Below, piece after piece: positions 8,282-15,594 of a DNA stretch of 18,191 bases. A program made the position numbers and the translations under genes. Where the stretch lies: positions 1-18,191 of the forward strand of contig NW_026570696.1 in assembly GCF_019649055.1 (NCBI RefSeq). Reading direction: 5' to 3'. A model generated the notes under the pieces. That model did no database searches and was not told the origin of the DNA. It saw only the letters and a program-made list of their open reading frames with translations. The DNA is from Paramacrobiotus metropolitanus. Taxonomy: Eukaryota > Tardigrada > Eutardigrada > Parachela > Macrobiotidae. Positions within the stretch are counted from its first letter, which is position 1, and the number at the start of each line of letters is the position of its first letter.

Positions 8282-8632
8282 TACAACGCTCCGCCATTTA
8301 GTACATTCGTCATTAATTCGCTTGGTGTCAGGCCTAAACCGGGTGGTATTAGAAGGGTATTAGGTGGTATTAGGAGCCAAAGGTGGTATGCAGAGGAAAA
8401 ATTTATGGTGGTATGCAGCGACAAAAGTGGTGTGGAAAATCTGATATTAGGAGCCAAAGGTGGAATAAAGGTGGTATGCGGAGCCGTCACCATATTATTT
8501 TGTAAAATACATATTTTGTACGTGTTAGACACCATGTTTTTACATCAGTGTACGTCAGATAAAACTGGGCAAAAGCGTAGTGTGTTTAAAAAACACTCCG
8601 TTCGCCAGCTTTCGTGGATATTGCTTCGGTAA
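8282..8632 (+). mobile_element. Possible DIRS/Ngaro-type reverse transcriptase fragment
   Basis: A 116-codon plus-strand frame opens right after a TAA and begins YNAPPFSTFVINSLGVRPKP, followed by GGIRRVL. DIRS-group retrotransposon reverse transcriptases carry PPFxNFVxSPLGVVPKKxxGxxRLIHxLS near the start of the RT domain, so the match covers about 25 residues. After that the frame dissolves into GGTGGTATT-type repeats and no YxDD-like site is seen. If correct it is a short dead fragment inserted between ADAR-like exons. Chance resemblance is possible because part of the stretch is low complexity. Confidence 0.35.
8340..8480. repeat. Degenerate GGTGGTAT(T/G) minisatellite
   Basis: GGTGGTATT and GGTGGTATGC units recur. 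The stretch attaggagccaaaggtgg occurs twice, near 8367 and 8445. It overlaps the DIRS-like frame. Confidence 0.6.
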
Positions 8633-8844
8633 TTCGAAAAAGAAAAACACGAGAGCACGCCAAATGCTGCTCGTATCTCTGGTTAAATATTTATGATTTA
8701 TTAACATGGACGCCAAAATTCCTACTATTATAATTATTATACTAATATCCGCAGAATATATTTCCTCATCTGGTTCATTTCGTTTAATCCGTCGAATGCT
8801 GTTGGTGGCGTTTGCCCTTAGGGATTTTTGTTTTTTGGTTGGTT

Positions 8845-9083
8845 AAGTGTCCTGTAGTTTGCAGTTCGCACTCTTGGAAGGCGGCAGTGCGAAATCTGCT
8901 TTGGAAGCAGTTTCGAACGCAGCAAAAATAATTTCCGATGGCGACAAGACGTCTTTATCAGTCTGATCGGGGGAACATTTGTGAAAAACAGTTTCCTGTT
9001 GGCCGTTAGTTGTTATTAAAAAGAGCCCGATTATTTCGCCGTATAATTTGCAATAACTCGTCGTTATGCACAGTGTCGCAAGC
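8845..9083 (-). pseudogene. ADAR-like catalytic-core exon, degenerate (unit 1)
   Basis: Minus reads LYGEIIGLFLITTNGQQ, then ETVFHKC and VLSPSEIIFAAFETASK, then ADFAL. I align these with the ADAR core: LNDCHAEIIxRRSLLRFLYxQL, then SIFEK, then RLKxxVxFHLYISTAPCGDARIF. EII, the F-L run, the (S/V)F-x-K element and the FxxFETA (FHLYISTA) stretch fit in order. The zinc ligands and proton-shuttle Glu motif are not intact: HAE reads YGE, and PCGD reads SKAD. The exon is also folded back on an inverted copy at 9084-9168. An active deaminase is not expected. Confidence 0.5.
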
Positions 9084-9168
9084 TGCGACATTGCGCATAA
9101 CGACGAATTATTATCCAAATTATACGGCGAAATGATCGTGCTCTTTTTAATGATACAACTAACGGCCA
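8999..9168. repeat. Large near-perfect palindrome (~83 bp arms, 3-nt spacer)
   Basis: The left arm 8999-9080 and right arm 9084-9168 are inverted copies, differing at about ten to twelve positions including two small gaps, with AGC between them at 9081-9083. Weaker similarity extends beyond both arms. The left arm is the start of the ADAR-like core exon on minus. The right arm carries the same peptide on plus (LYGEMIVLFLMIQL). A transcript through it would form a long hairpin. It looks like a local inverted duplication rather than a transposon end. Confidence 0.85.
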
Positions 9169-9189
9169 GTAGTGCAGAAACACTGTACA

Positions 9190-9360
9190 GTGCAGAAACA
9201 ATCTGTAAAAATCTAATGTCGCGAATTTGTAACTGGAGGTGCCAAAACTGAAAACATACAAATTACAAAAAACCAAGACCATATTGTTTTGGTATTAAAT
9301 TTAACTGGCAACAACCCAATTATAACTGACAATTAAATTTGAACCAGCAACCTGTTGCTG
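9190..9360. other. Spacer
   Basis: Apparent intron between the two ADAR-like exons. No gene is seen. The first part continues faint similarity to the palindrome's right arm. Confidence 0.4.
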
Positions 9361-9363
9361 TAC

Positions 9364-9722
9364 ATCGATACATTTCGTCCCCGTTGTCACACAGATACAC
9401 TCCATCTTCCATCCATTTCCATGACAATCCCGGCTAGAACGGCATACCGGCGGTACGCCTCTGAAACACCGTACCGCTCCATGACGTCCGCATACTTAGA
9501 ATGCACCAGTTCGGTAACGCGATTGGCGAAGCCGGTGTCGGCATCCCTAGATTTCGGTTTGATATTCAAAAATTCGCAGCGTTTGCACAGTTTGCTTCAA
9601 CATCCGAAACATGGTCTTGCTCATCTCTGGCTCTTGTTGGCAAACCATTTTACCATCTCCCGGGAAGGAACCTCGTTCTTTCCGTACTCTAACGGTCTCT
9701 CGTGTAGCTTTTTGTACTCCGC
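9364..9722 (-). pseudogene. ADAR-like deaminase N-terminal exon (unit 1)
   Basis: The acceptor GCTGCTGTTTTTAG (AG at 9723-9724) opens an exon that first reads EYKKLHERPLEYGKNEVPS, a segment repeated twice in unit 2. In another frame it gives FANRVTELVHSKYADVM, then RYAVLAGIVMEMDG. Shifted again it ends CICVTTGTKCI before a GT at 9362-9363. ADAR deaminase domains begin xxxVxxLVxxKFxxL, then RRKVLAGVVM and VSTGTKCI, so the order and spacing fit well. Two frame changes are needed (between the EYKKL part and FANRV, and between MEMDG and CICV). This is the best ADAR signature in the window. Pseudogene unless sequencing errors explain the shifts. Confidence 0.7.
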
Positions 9723-9737
9723 CTAAAAACAGCAGCT

Positions 9738-10160
9738 GACACTTCGGCCGCCCGACATTTCGGCCGCCCGACATTTCGGCCGCATGATAATTCGGCCGCC
9801 CGTTCAGTTCGGGCGTAAGAAAACCTAAGAAACCTTAGAAATGCTAAAAAAACCAAAAAAAACCTTCAGTTCGGGCGTAAGAAAACCTAAGAAACCTAAG
9901 AAAAGCTAAGAAAACCTCAGAAACCTTTGAAAAGCTAAGAAAACCAAAAAAATCTAAGAAGACCTAAGAAAACCAAAAACCTGAGAAAATTTAAGAAACC
10001 TAAGAAAACCAAAAAACCTTCTGTTCGGGTGTAAGAAAACCTAAGAAAAGTTAAGAAAACCTTGGAAAGCTAAGAAAAAACAAAAAATATCAGGGGGCCG
10101 AAATGACAGGCGGCCGAATTGTCATGCGGCCGAAATGGCAGGATACCAAAATGGCCCTAT
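9738..10160. mobile_element. Foldback/MITE-like element with GGCCGAA-rich inverted ends
   Basis: The left end repeats TTCGGCCGCCCGACATTTCG-type units (9742-9803). The right end carries the inverse (GGGGCCGAAATGACAGGCGG, then GCGGCCGAAATGGCA; 10092-10143). Between them lies a ~270 bp satellite built of TAAGAAAACC-like units, punctuated by three TTCAGTTCGGGCGTAAG-type motifs (about 9803, 9865 and 10018). Inverted ends made of short direct repeats around a satellite resemble foldback elements. No transposase is present, so it is non-autonomous. It lies directly upstream (minus) of the ADAR-like exon and may have displaced the unit's upstream exons. No clear target-site duplication was found. Confidence 0.7.
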
Positions 10161-10307
10161 TGCTTTCGCTTAACAAAAAGAACAGAAAGGTTATTACATA
10201 GCAGCGCTCACTCATTCCCACGACATCATTCTTGCGGGAAACTGTATACAGATAGGTAATAGCCGGTAATTAATGCCATAACTGTACAGAAGTATTCGTC
10301 GTAACTC

Positions 10308-10416
10308 TACCACGTAGTGGTTTTCCGTAGTTGGTGCCCTTTTTGCGAGCAGTTGAGTGACCGCAAAAGGATTGCACCGAAGACGGAACGCCGCTCACAT
10401 TTCGATACAAGTAAGT
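10308..10416. repeat. Boundary block copy 2 with a GTAAGT site
   Basis: Second copy of the block at 1711-1823: ggttttccg, gtgccctttttgcgagca, ggaacgccgctcacatttcg. Plus-strand GTAAGT is at 10411-10416. The minus frame NVSGVPSSVQSFC, then ARKKGTNYGK, stays open. Bases 10160-10307 between the foldback element and this block show nothing recognisable. Confidence 0.6.
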
Positions 10417-10419
10417 CTG

Positions 10420-11280
10420 CAGTTAACCTAACCATAAGCGTCTGCGAATTACTGGAATTGTTGTACTGCAGCTGCGGTTACAGAATGTGCAATAAATATT
10501 TGTAAAGCACTTTACACAGCTAATTCGGAATCGATTGGGAAACCGGCACGGGTACTACGTAGTGTATTTCGTTAACTTCTTACTTTGCCAGAAACTTGGC
10601 AACCTGCGTGGTGTTTGTTACCGCATGTACTTAGTTTTTGTTACTGAAGCTTTTTGTTACTTTTTGTTTATTTTAATAATTATTTTATTTATGCCGCTTC
10701 ACTTTTTTACCGGACATAGCAAAATACAAAAAAATAATCAGTGGTCCGTGTATTGTCAAAATCGATGCGTACTTTGCTAATGTTATGCTAAAACTGATCG
10801 CGAAAAAAGTAGATTAAAATGTTGGCGAAACGTATGTAATAAGTCCACTCGAGTAGTCTGTAGTTGTACTGTAGTCGAGTAATAACAACTAGAGTGGGAT
10901 GCAAATTTTTCACTTATTTCGTGGTTAGCACACGAACGCCGTGCGATACCCTTCTTCCTGTGCACAGTCTACATACAGTAACATACATTTACAGTACTAG
11001 TAACATATTATTTTACTTTCCCATAATTACAACTGACATTCCGTAATAAAAACACGCGCGAATACCACTAACAAATTCGCAAATTCACAGAAAACTAACC
11101 CTACTAAAACATAAAAAAAAACCCAGCAAAATCAAACAAAATCAAGTAAAAGTATGTAAGTAAAAACTGTAAAAGCACTATGAGCAAGAAAGCATTGGCA
11201 ACACCGTACTGGAAGACGTACAAACGAAAGTTCAGTGTAATCAGTTGACAAAAATAGCCTTGTGTAATCCGAGTCACCGA
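10420..11280. other. AT-rich spacer
   Basis: No gene is recognised. The plus-strand frame 10535-10780 is hydrophobic and AT-driven, with no family features. Parts align with 1900-2650 in unit 1. Confidence 0.4.
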
Positions 11281-11430
11281 CTATAGAGACCATCACACTG
11301 TCCGTTGCATTGCAGCTGCCCTGGTAGGTGCCGCCGCCTCGCTTCATAATCGGAGGTTGTGCGGGCGCGGTCGGCGCCGGCGCCATGAACAGACGCGAAG
11401 GCGTTGTCGCCCGGTGCATCCTCCACTCCG
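11281..11430 (-). other. GC-rich exon-like island, unrecognised
   Basis: GC-rich stretch at the 3' end of the JIP-like copy 2. One minus frame reads PAPTAPAQPPIMKRGGG, then TYQG. The composition is like the neighbouring exons, but I see no convincing match to the JIP3/4 C-terminus, and unit 1 has no clear equivalent. It may be a 3' exon or untranslated region. Confidence 0.25.
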
Positions 11431-11553
11431 CATTCCGCTATGACCTTTCAACACATCAGCAGCACACTTCTGTGTCGCACTATTGCAGCTAATTTATCAC
11501 ATATTTTTAGCTATTGGTATGTCCAATTTACTAATTGCTAGCAGTTGGTTTAC

Positions 11554-11646
11554 CATAGCACGCGTAGTCTTCACCCCCGCAACCACCAGCAGACTCCTTC
11601 GGGTCGTTGCTGGCTTGATGCGCGGCCGCGCCGGGTGTGTACATGC
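11554..11646 (-). pseudogene. JIP3/4-like penultimate WD-region exon (unit 2), open
   Basis: Between an acceptor AAATGCAG and a donor CTATG|GTAAAC there are 93 nt. In the frame carried over from the upstream exon it reads MYTPGAAAHQ and ends ESAGGCGGEDYACYG. In the next frame it gives RRSLLVVAG. JIP3/4 end with xSMLVISGGEGYIDFR, so SLLVVAG plus GGEDY looks like one motif split by a base gain in a G run. Splice sites are canonical and the carried-over frame is open, so this exon could still be joined to 11717-11848. Confidence 0.45.
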
Positions 11647-11716
11647 CTGCATTTATCAATCAATTTAACGATAATAACAAATATTATGTATTAATCAGTA
11701 CTACAGGTCAGCGCAC

Positions 11717-11848
11717 CTTGGATCCTGGATGGAGTCGAAGAACATGACCTCCTCGGATAGGACATATGCGCCGGAATATCGTCGCACCCGGACAGATATG
11801 TCGACACGTCCGCCGAGGTCACCGCCTCCTTGTCCGGGTTGCTGGCGT
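11717..11848 (-). pseudogene. JIP3/4-like WD-region exon (unit 2), open
   Basis: The acceptor TTACTGTAG and donor CCAAG|GTGCGC flank 132 nt. In the frame joined from the previous exon it reads DASNPDKEAVTSADVSTY, then GCDDIPAHM, without stops. In another frame it reads YVLSEEVMFFDSIQDP, comparable to the JIP3/4 stretch HGHRDAVKFFVAVPG. This means the family-like frame has been left by an indel while the spliced frame stayed open. It lies in the WD40-like domain order between the VISIPL and SGGEGY exons. Confidence 0.45.
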
Positions 11849-11904
11849 CTACAGTAATATTAGTAATAAATAATAGTGATAAAATTAAGCCATCATAAAT
11901 CATA

Positions 11905-11925
11905 AATCATCATCATCATCATGAT
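11905..11925. repeat. Short (ATC)n microsatellite
   Basis: Five consecutive CAT units occur in the apparent intron between two JIP-like exons. Confidence 0.8.
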
Positions 11926-11987
11926 TTCTCGCCTCTCGGGCGTGTTTTTTCGTCGTGGTGCGCTGGATGGTTGTACTACACGCTAAC

Positions 11988-12098
11988 CTGGCGTGAAAGT
12001 AAAGGGAATGCAGAGGACGACGCCGGCCGGTGCTGCTGAGCCACGGACGGCCGACGTAGCCGTAATGCGCACCAGCCCGATGCTCAAACGGTCCTTGT
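11988..12098 (-). pseudogene. JIP3/4-like VRIT/CIPF exon (unit 2)
   Basis: The acceptor TTATTGTGCGCCAG and donor CGCCAG|GTTAGC flank 111 nt. The family-like frame reads KDRLSIGLVRITA, then AAPAGVVLCIPFTFTP. JIP3/4 have KLGFSFVRITAL, then GTGNGVVISIPL. That frame joins the next exon (11717-11848) without a break. Joining from the previous exon (12212-12408) is off by one base, so a frameshift or a different splice site must be assumed there. The glycines of the GTGNG loop are replaced. Confidence 0.6.
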
Positions 12099-12211
12099 CT
12101 GGCGCACAATAAAGCAATTTCATAATGTACTGCACAGTGTACACTGCTTACGTATAAACATTAACAATCCTCCAATTCAACTACATCAGAAACTGCAAAA
12201 ATAAAACTTAC

Positions 12212-12408
12212 TTCGTGCCGGTGTTCAGCGCGCAGAGCGGCTCGACGGCCAGATCCTGGAGGTGCTGCATAGTGCGGGCGTGGAAGAAGCGCGCACTACG
12301 CAATACCTCCAGGATGTTGTCCAGTCGTAGTGAGATCAACACGCCCTGCACCACCACCACCACCTGGCGGATGGCGCTGTCCACCCGCGAATGCGCCTCA
12401 AAGCTGCT
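12212..12408 (-). pseudogene. JIP3/4-like WD-region exon (unit 2), open
   Basis: A complete, open 197-nt exon lies between the acceptor ATATTGCAG and donor GGCACGAA|GTAAGT. It reads SSFEAHSRVDSAIRQ, later VLISLRLDNIL, then FFHARTMQHLQDLAVEPL, ending NTGT(K). JIP3/4 have SFDAHPRRESQVRQ, VWVSIRLDSTLRLYHA, then TxQHLQDVDIEP and GTGK, so nearly the whole exon aligns. It carries an extra piece (about five residues, EVLRS) before the FHA motif and a VVVVV run. The donor sits exactly at the codon of the family's GTGK. The broken paralogue in unit 1 is at 2995-3170. In JIP3/4 this is part of the C-terminal WD40-like domain. Confidence 0.75.
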
Positions 12409-12730
12409 CTGCAATATCGAGCACATCGCCGTCTTATTAACCAAAATTCAAAACCAGGCAGTTTCAGATAACCGGGTAAGTTCTTAACGTTTCTTTTAAC
12501 GACAAATGCCACCGGAAATTGTCAGCTTTTGTAAGAAATTCTGTTATATGGTGTTATCGAAATTTTCCACACTAAATCATTTACAATAAGGATAAACCGT
12601 CACTTTGTTATGTACTGCAAAGTGCAAACTCATATTCGCGCCTAACAGACTTCCGATATCAAGTTTCAATACTTACATAATTATTTCAGCTACAACGAGT
12701 TTATTTTCCGGAATTAAAAACTCGTGAATC

Positions 12731-12879
12731 TTATTCGGGCAACCGGCCCACAGTCCCGCTGTTCATGGCCAGTCGTGCCCCGGCTTCGGTGGATGCCGGA
12801 GATGCGGGCATAATGTTTCGAGCAGCAACACTAGCGACACTATCGTAGTTGAGTGGCTTGGTGTTGGCGTATTGCTGTT
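12731..12879 (-). pseudogene. Possible JIP-like linker exon (unit 2)
   Basis: The acceptor TCATCTGATTCCAG (AG at 12880-12881) opens a frame reading QQYANTKPLNYDSVAS, then NIMPASPASTEAGARL, ending with a stop at 12731. In JIP3/4 a variable Ser/Pro-rich linker lies at this place, between the IDAN exon and the WD-region exon, so a poorly conserved exon is expected. No motif proves it. The family's MWLGxQNGxLYVHS segment, which should follow, is not found before 12408, so exons are missing. Confidence 0.35.
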
Positions 12880-13181
12880 CTGGAATCAGATGACGTAAAA
12901 TAACCAAACGTAACACAGTACTTGCAGAAGGAAAATAATTTAAAAAACAATGTTATGTCTAGTTTTTTCCCACCTGATATGAATACAAATTCAGCTAGCA
13001 ATGAATTATGAATGTACGGAAAACTGACAATAAATGTAAGAATTTAAGACAGAATGCAAGACCGATACTAACGGGCAACTAAAGGTAATTTTACACGCCA
13101 TTCTGGGTACGTGAATTGCAGCCGGAAAAAAACTGCAGTTATCAATTAATAATTATTAATTAGCTTTCTCTCTATGCGCAC

Positions 13182-13395
13182 CTGAAACCGGAACGCAGTC
13201 GATGCAGCGCAGACGGGGAAGCTGTCTACGGCATCGTTGGGCCGGTTGGCATCGGTGCCGGTCACTTTGCCGCGGGAGTGGCTGATCGTGCCAGTTCACG
13301 ATCAGCCACTCCCAGATACCGATCCACGCGATTTCCGGGCGCCGGTGGGGGACACTTGTCTTGTGCGGTGTTCCGGCATACTCCGCCGTGGAATC
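13182..13395 (-). pseudogene. JIP3/4-like IDAN exon with inserted hairpin (unit 2)
   Basis: The acceptor-like GTCTTTTAG and donor TTTCAG|GTGCGC flank 214 nt. Near the 3' end it reads TISHSRGKVTGTDANRPND, followed by AVDSFPVCAAS. JIP3/4 have [30 protein letters not shown], a strong match. Upstream, IGIWEWLIV fits SRVWIL but in another frame. The break between them coincides with a perfect 17-bp inverted repeat (13274-13313), which explains the frame change. The C-terminal part after VCAA has lost HVLCI. A decayed exon that was recently disrupted. Confidence 0.65.
13274..13313. repeat. Perfect 17-bp inverted repeat, 6-nt loop
   Basis: GGGAGTGGCTGATCGTG at 13274-13290 is followed by CCAGTT and its exact reverse complement at 13297-13313. 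It lies within the JIP-like IDAN exon and appears to be a small inverted duplication of exon sequence. Confidence 0.95.
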
Positions 13396-13399
13396 CTAA

Positions 13400-14100
13400 A
13401 AGACGGTATTCGTCGGTAAATCGTTCAGAATAACGCGAATATGTAACTTTATGCGAGAACAGTACGAATCGTTTACTATGATCGGGATTGGTAGTTGTTC
13501 TGACGGACAGTGCAAATCTCCATCGCGGTTGCCGGAGTTCCCAGATGCAAGCCGCTAAAAGATAAAAGCCAACGCTGAACAATTAAACTGCACATCCTAA
13601 CAAAAGCCTTACAGTCTTTGGATGAAAGCGAGTTCAAACAATAGCTAGCCAGCAGCTAAGCAGGAACGAATAATATTAATTATAGTATAAATTATAGTCA
13701 AAGATTTATTATTTAAAGAAAGTTAAACCACTTTACACCTAAAAAGTACAAAGCAGAATTCGATTGCGTTCAGCACAATGGCACTTAAACTTTGTGTATA
13801 ATTGTTCGTTTCTTCCGTGTGTGGCGCATATACCACGCAACGATAAAATGAAAAACGTATCCAGAATTATGAAATCGACATCCATACATGCATACATACA
13901 GATACATGATCCAAAGTCTCTGACTGATCTTTCAAAAACGTTACAGAGCCATCACACTACGATCACCTAATGATCTGGCCGCAAAAACAATCAACGTTCC
14001 TTTACCCAAGCAAACTTCTGTGCAATTATACCGCATTCTAACCGACCTGATTATTTTCCGTTGACAAATTTTTCATCCCGTTGCCGCTAACAATTTGACC
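13400..14100. other. Intron/spacer of JIP-like copy 2
   Basis: AT-rich. The stretch 13750-13960 aligns with 3850-4060 in unit 1, including accacgcaa(c/t)gataaaat. A minus frame at 13500-13582 reads AACIWELRQPRWRF but has no firm family match. No gene is called. Confidence 0.45.
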
Positions 14101-14105
14101 GTGCC

Positions 14106-14185
14106 GGCCAACGGCGCTGCTGCATGAGGACCCGCTGATTCTGTGCGAGTTTGGAGAGCATCTCGTCATGAGTGGAGAGAGGTAA
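14106..14185 (-). pseudogene. JIP3/4-like leucine-zipper II end (unit 2)
   Basis: Minus reads DEMLSKLAQNQRVLMQQRR. The start of the exon (RFTCVEMAR in unit 1 at 5110-5440) is absent here. The nucleotide sequence gacgagatgct and catgcagcagcgccg matches 5140-5210 and 4190-4262. A truncated exon. Confidence 0.5.
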
Positions 14186-14344
14186 ATGCAGCCGCTGCGT
14201 GCGGCTCACATAAAATTAAATTTAAAGAAACTGGCTTTGCCGAATAAACTATAAGCCATGACACTACGTTGCCGAACATAATCCAAGTGGCAGGAAAAAG
14301 AACCAGAGCGACAACAGCCATATCATAAACAAAATATTAAACAC

Positions 14345-14440
14345 CTGGACAATTCGTCCAACGGATTAACGATCTCTTCCTGGTTTCTTACAACAGCCGG
14401 CTAATAAAACGAATTCCTGAATTAACAGCGCCCACTGATG
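14345..14440 (-). pseudogene. Possible JIP3/4-like N-terminal exon end (unit 2)
   Basis: Counterpart of 5923-6035. Minus reads RNQEEIVNPLDELSR up to a donor CCAG|GTGTTT. The comparison with ENQEHEVELELLRED of the JIP3/4 N-terminal coiled coil is suggestive only. The upstream frame contains WALLIQEFVLLAG, which might be a relic of the RH1 SIYxEFERLI stretch but cannot be proven. Confidence 0.3.
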
Positions 14441-14574
14441 GCAGTTAATAAGCAACAATTCGTCAAGGTTTAGTAGTTTTGAAAACGTTGACTTGTTCTG
14501 GTTTTAGACTTTACAGCAACTTCCAAGTGAGATGTCGGTATTTCCGAAAATACAACATACAATGATGCAGTGGT

Positions 14575-14735
14575 GCCTCACGTCATTGTAAGCGACATCG
14601 GCCGTGGCTGCTCTACGTATTGCACGTTGACGTAATCATGCTACGTCACGTCACTTCACTGGAGCCCTGGTGGCCTGGTCTCTAGGCAACCGTGTCGCTG
14701 CGTAAGCGGCACGTCCAGAGATTCTCAACACATCC
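14575..14735 (-). promoter_or_regulatory. Promoter-like block with X-box-like and CRE-like sites (unit 2)
   Basis: Counterpart of 6340-6485. TCTCTAGGCAACCG at 14679-14692 is identical to unit 1; on minus it reads GTTGCCTAGAGACC, an RFX X-box-like element with an imperfect second half. Upstream on plus lie TGACGTAA (14628-14635) and TACGTCACGTCAC (from 14642), CRE/ATF-like sites that unit 1 has lost. X-box plus CRE is a combination known from RFX-regulated promoters. Function is inferred only. Confidence 0.4.
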
Positions 14736-14739
14736 AGAT

Positions 14740-15090
14740 CAGTAGTAACTGACAACGAGCAAATGATTACACCCATTCAAAGTGATATTTTCGTTCACGT
14801 TTATGATTTAAAGGCTGTTGGCTGTTGCGCTTATTAACATAGTTCCATTTTGTGACTACCGTACCGTACAGTGATTTTTTTTATTTTATTTACATTTCAT
14901 CTGCCGCTAGTGTAACTTTTACTGATTGGCTAACTAATGGCTATCTTCGCAGAGTTAATGTTAACAGATGACCTTTTGTTTTTGGTGATTGGGATATGCG
15001 ATACTCGGATATTTGTGCATTTTAGTGTTTTTGTCACCTTTTTTGTGCACTTCTCTCACGCTGATCTGATTATTTGCCGACAAATTACAA
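14740..15090. other. Spacer
   Basis: AT-rich. It aligns in part with 6500-6830 of unit 1 and 41-75 of unit 0. No gene is recognised. Confidence 0.45.
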
Positions 15091-15094
15091 GGTA

Positions 15095-15260
15095 TGCAGG
15101 ACAACTCGGCAAATCGAGAAATAATTTTCTAGTTGTTGTACAGTTCCGAATTTCCAGTATAGAGTGACACTATGGAAAACACCTGAGGTGAGAGCACATT
15201 CTACAGGGCGACAGGGGTCCTCGTACGAACACTGTCGGAGCCAAATTGATACACTTAATT
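15095..15260 (-). other. Conserved unrecognised coding-like block (unit 2)
   Basis: Minus reads YQFGSDSVRTRTPVAL in one frame and TVQQLENYFSICRV in another, matching 6830-7031. A TAG follows PVAL. Conserved at the peptide level between units but not assigned to a family. Confidence 0.35.
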
Positions 15261-15389
15261 AATACTAACTTAATACGAATATAACAAGGTGAAGGCCCCG
15301 CATATCACCTTCATACCACCGTTCGCTCATAGTACCATCTTTTTACTACCTCGTAACCCCGACACACACCTCTGTTGTCTTCGCACGCC

Positions 15390-15590
15390 ACAATTTTTTA
15401 TTTTTTTATCGAAATGTTTTAGGAAATAATATATTTTGGGGATATTTGAATGATTTTCCTGATAACAAACCAAGAAACATTGGTTGACCAATGCCGTCCT
15501 CGCACAAAATCGCATACAGCCAAAACCGCTCAACGTAGGTTGCATTGTAGGTGGCATTAAAAAAATCACTTCCGGTGTTTGTTCGTACTG
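15390..15590 (-). mobile_element. MULE/ZSWIM-type transposase domain fragment
   Basis: Minus reads FFNATYNATYVERFWLYAIL, then CEDGIGQPMFLGLLS. After one frame change it continues QENHSNIPKIYYFLKHFDKK. MULE-type transposase domains, as in Mutator-like elements and ZSWIM/FAR1-like derived genes, have (I/D)ATYKLNxxxxPLYxxLVEDGxGxsxxVAxxLLxxE, then a xxxLxxFK stretch. The order fits across about 55 residues. The first catalytic Asp (DATY) would be Asn here and there is an indel, so the fragment is dead. It lies in the 3' part of the ADAR-like region of unit 2, with no counterpart in unit 1, so it is probably an insertion after duplication. Confidence 0.5.
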
Positions 15591-15594
15591 CTTC

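Larger units (their letters stand above)
1700..10300. repeat. Tandem segmental duplication, unit 1
   Basis: This full unit is bounded by the first two copies of a ~100 bp block. From right to left on the minus strand it holds an ADAR-like copy (9.72-7.17 kb), a conserved block (7.05-6.83 kb), a promoter-like segment (6.34-6.48 kb) and JIP3/4-like pieces (6.03-2.76 kb). Non-coding spacers also align with unit 2, e.g. 2505-2535 with 11070-11095 (aaattcgcaaat), 3841-3950 with 13750-13850, and 4450-4530 with 13013-13095. That makes it a duplication of genomic DNA, not of processed RNA. Confidence 0.7.

Noticed and set aside
10845-10897. Imperfect inverted repeat around ccactcgagtag/ctagagtgg
   Set aside because: Short paired parts with many mismatches; not distinct from chance in this AT-rich spacer.
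11281-11430. Assignment as the JIP3/4 C-terminal IVWQ exon
   Set aside because: No IVWQ-like end or other family residue could be found in any frame, so it is left unrecognised.
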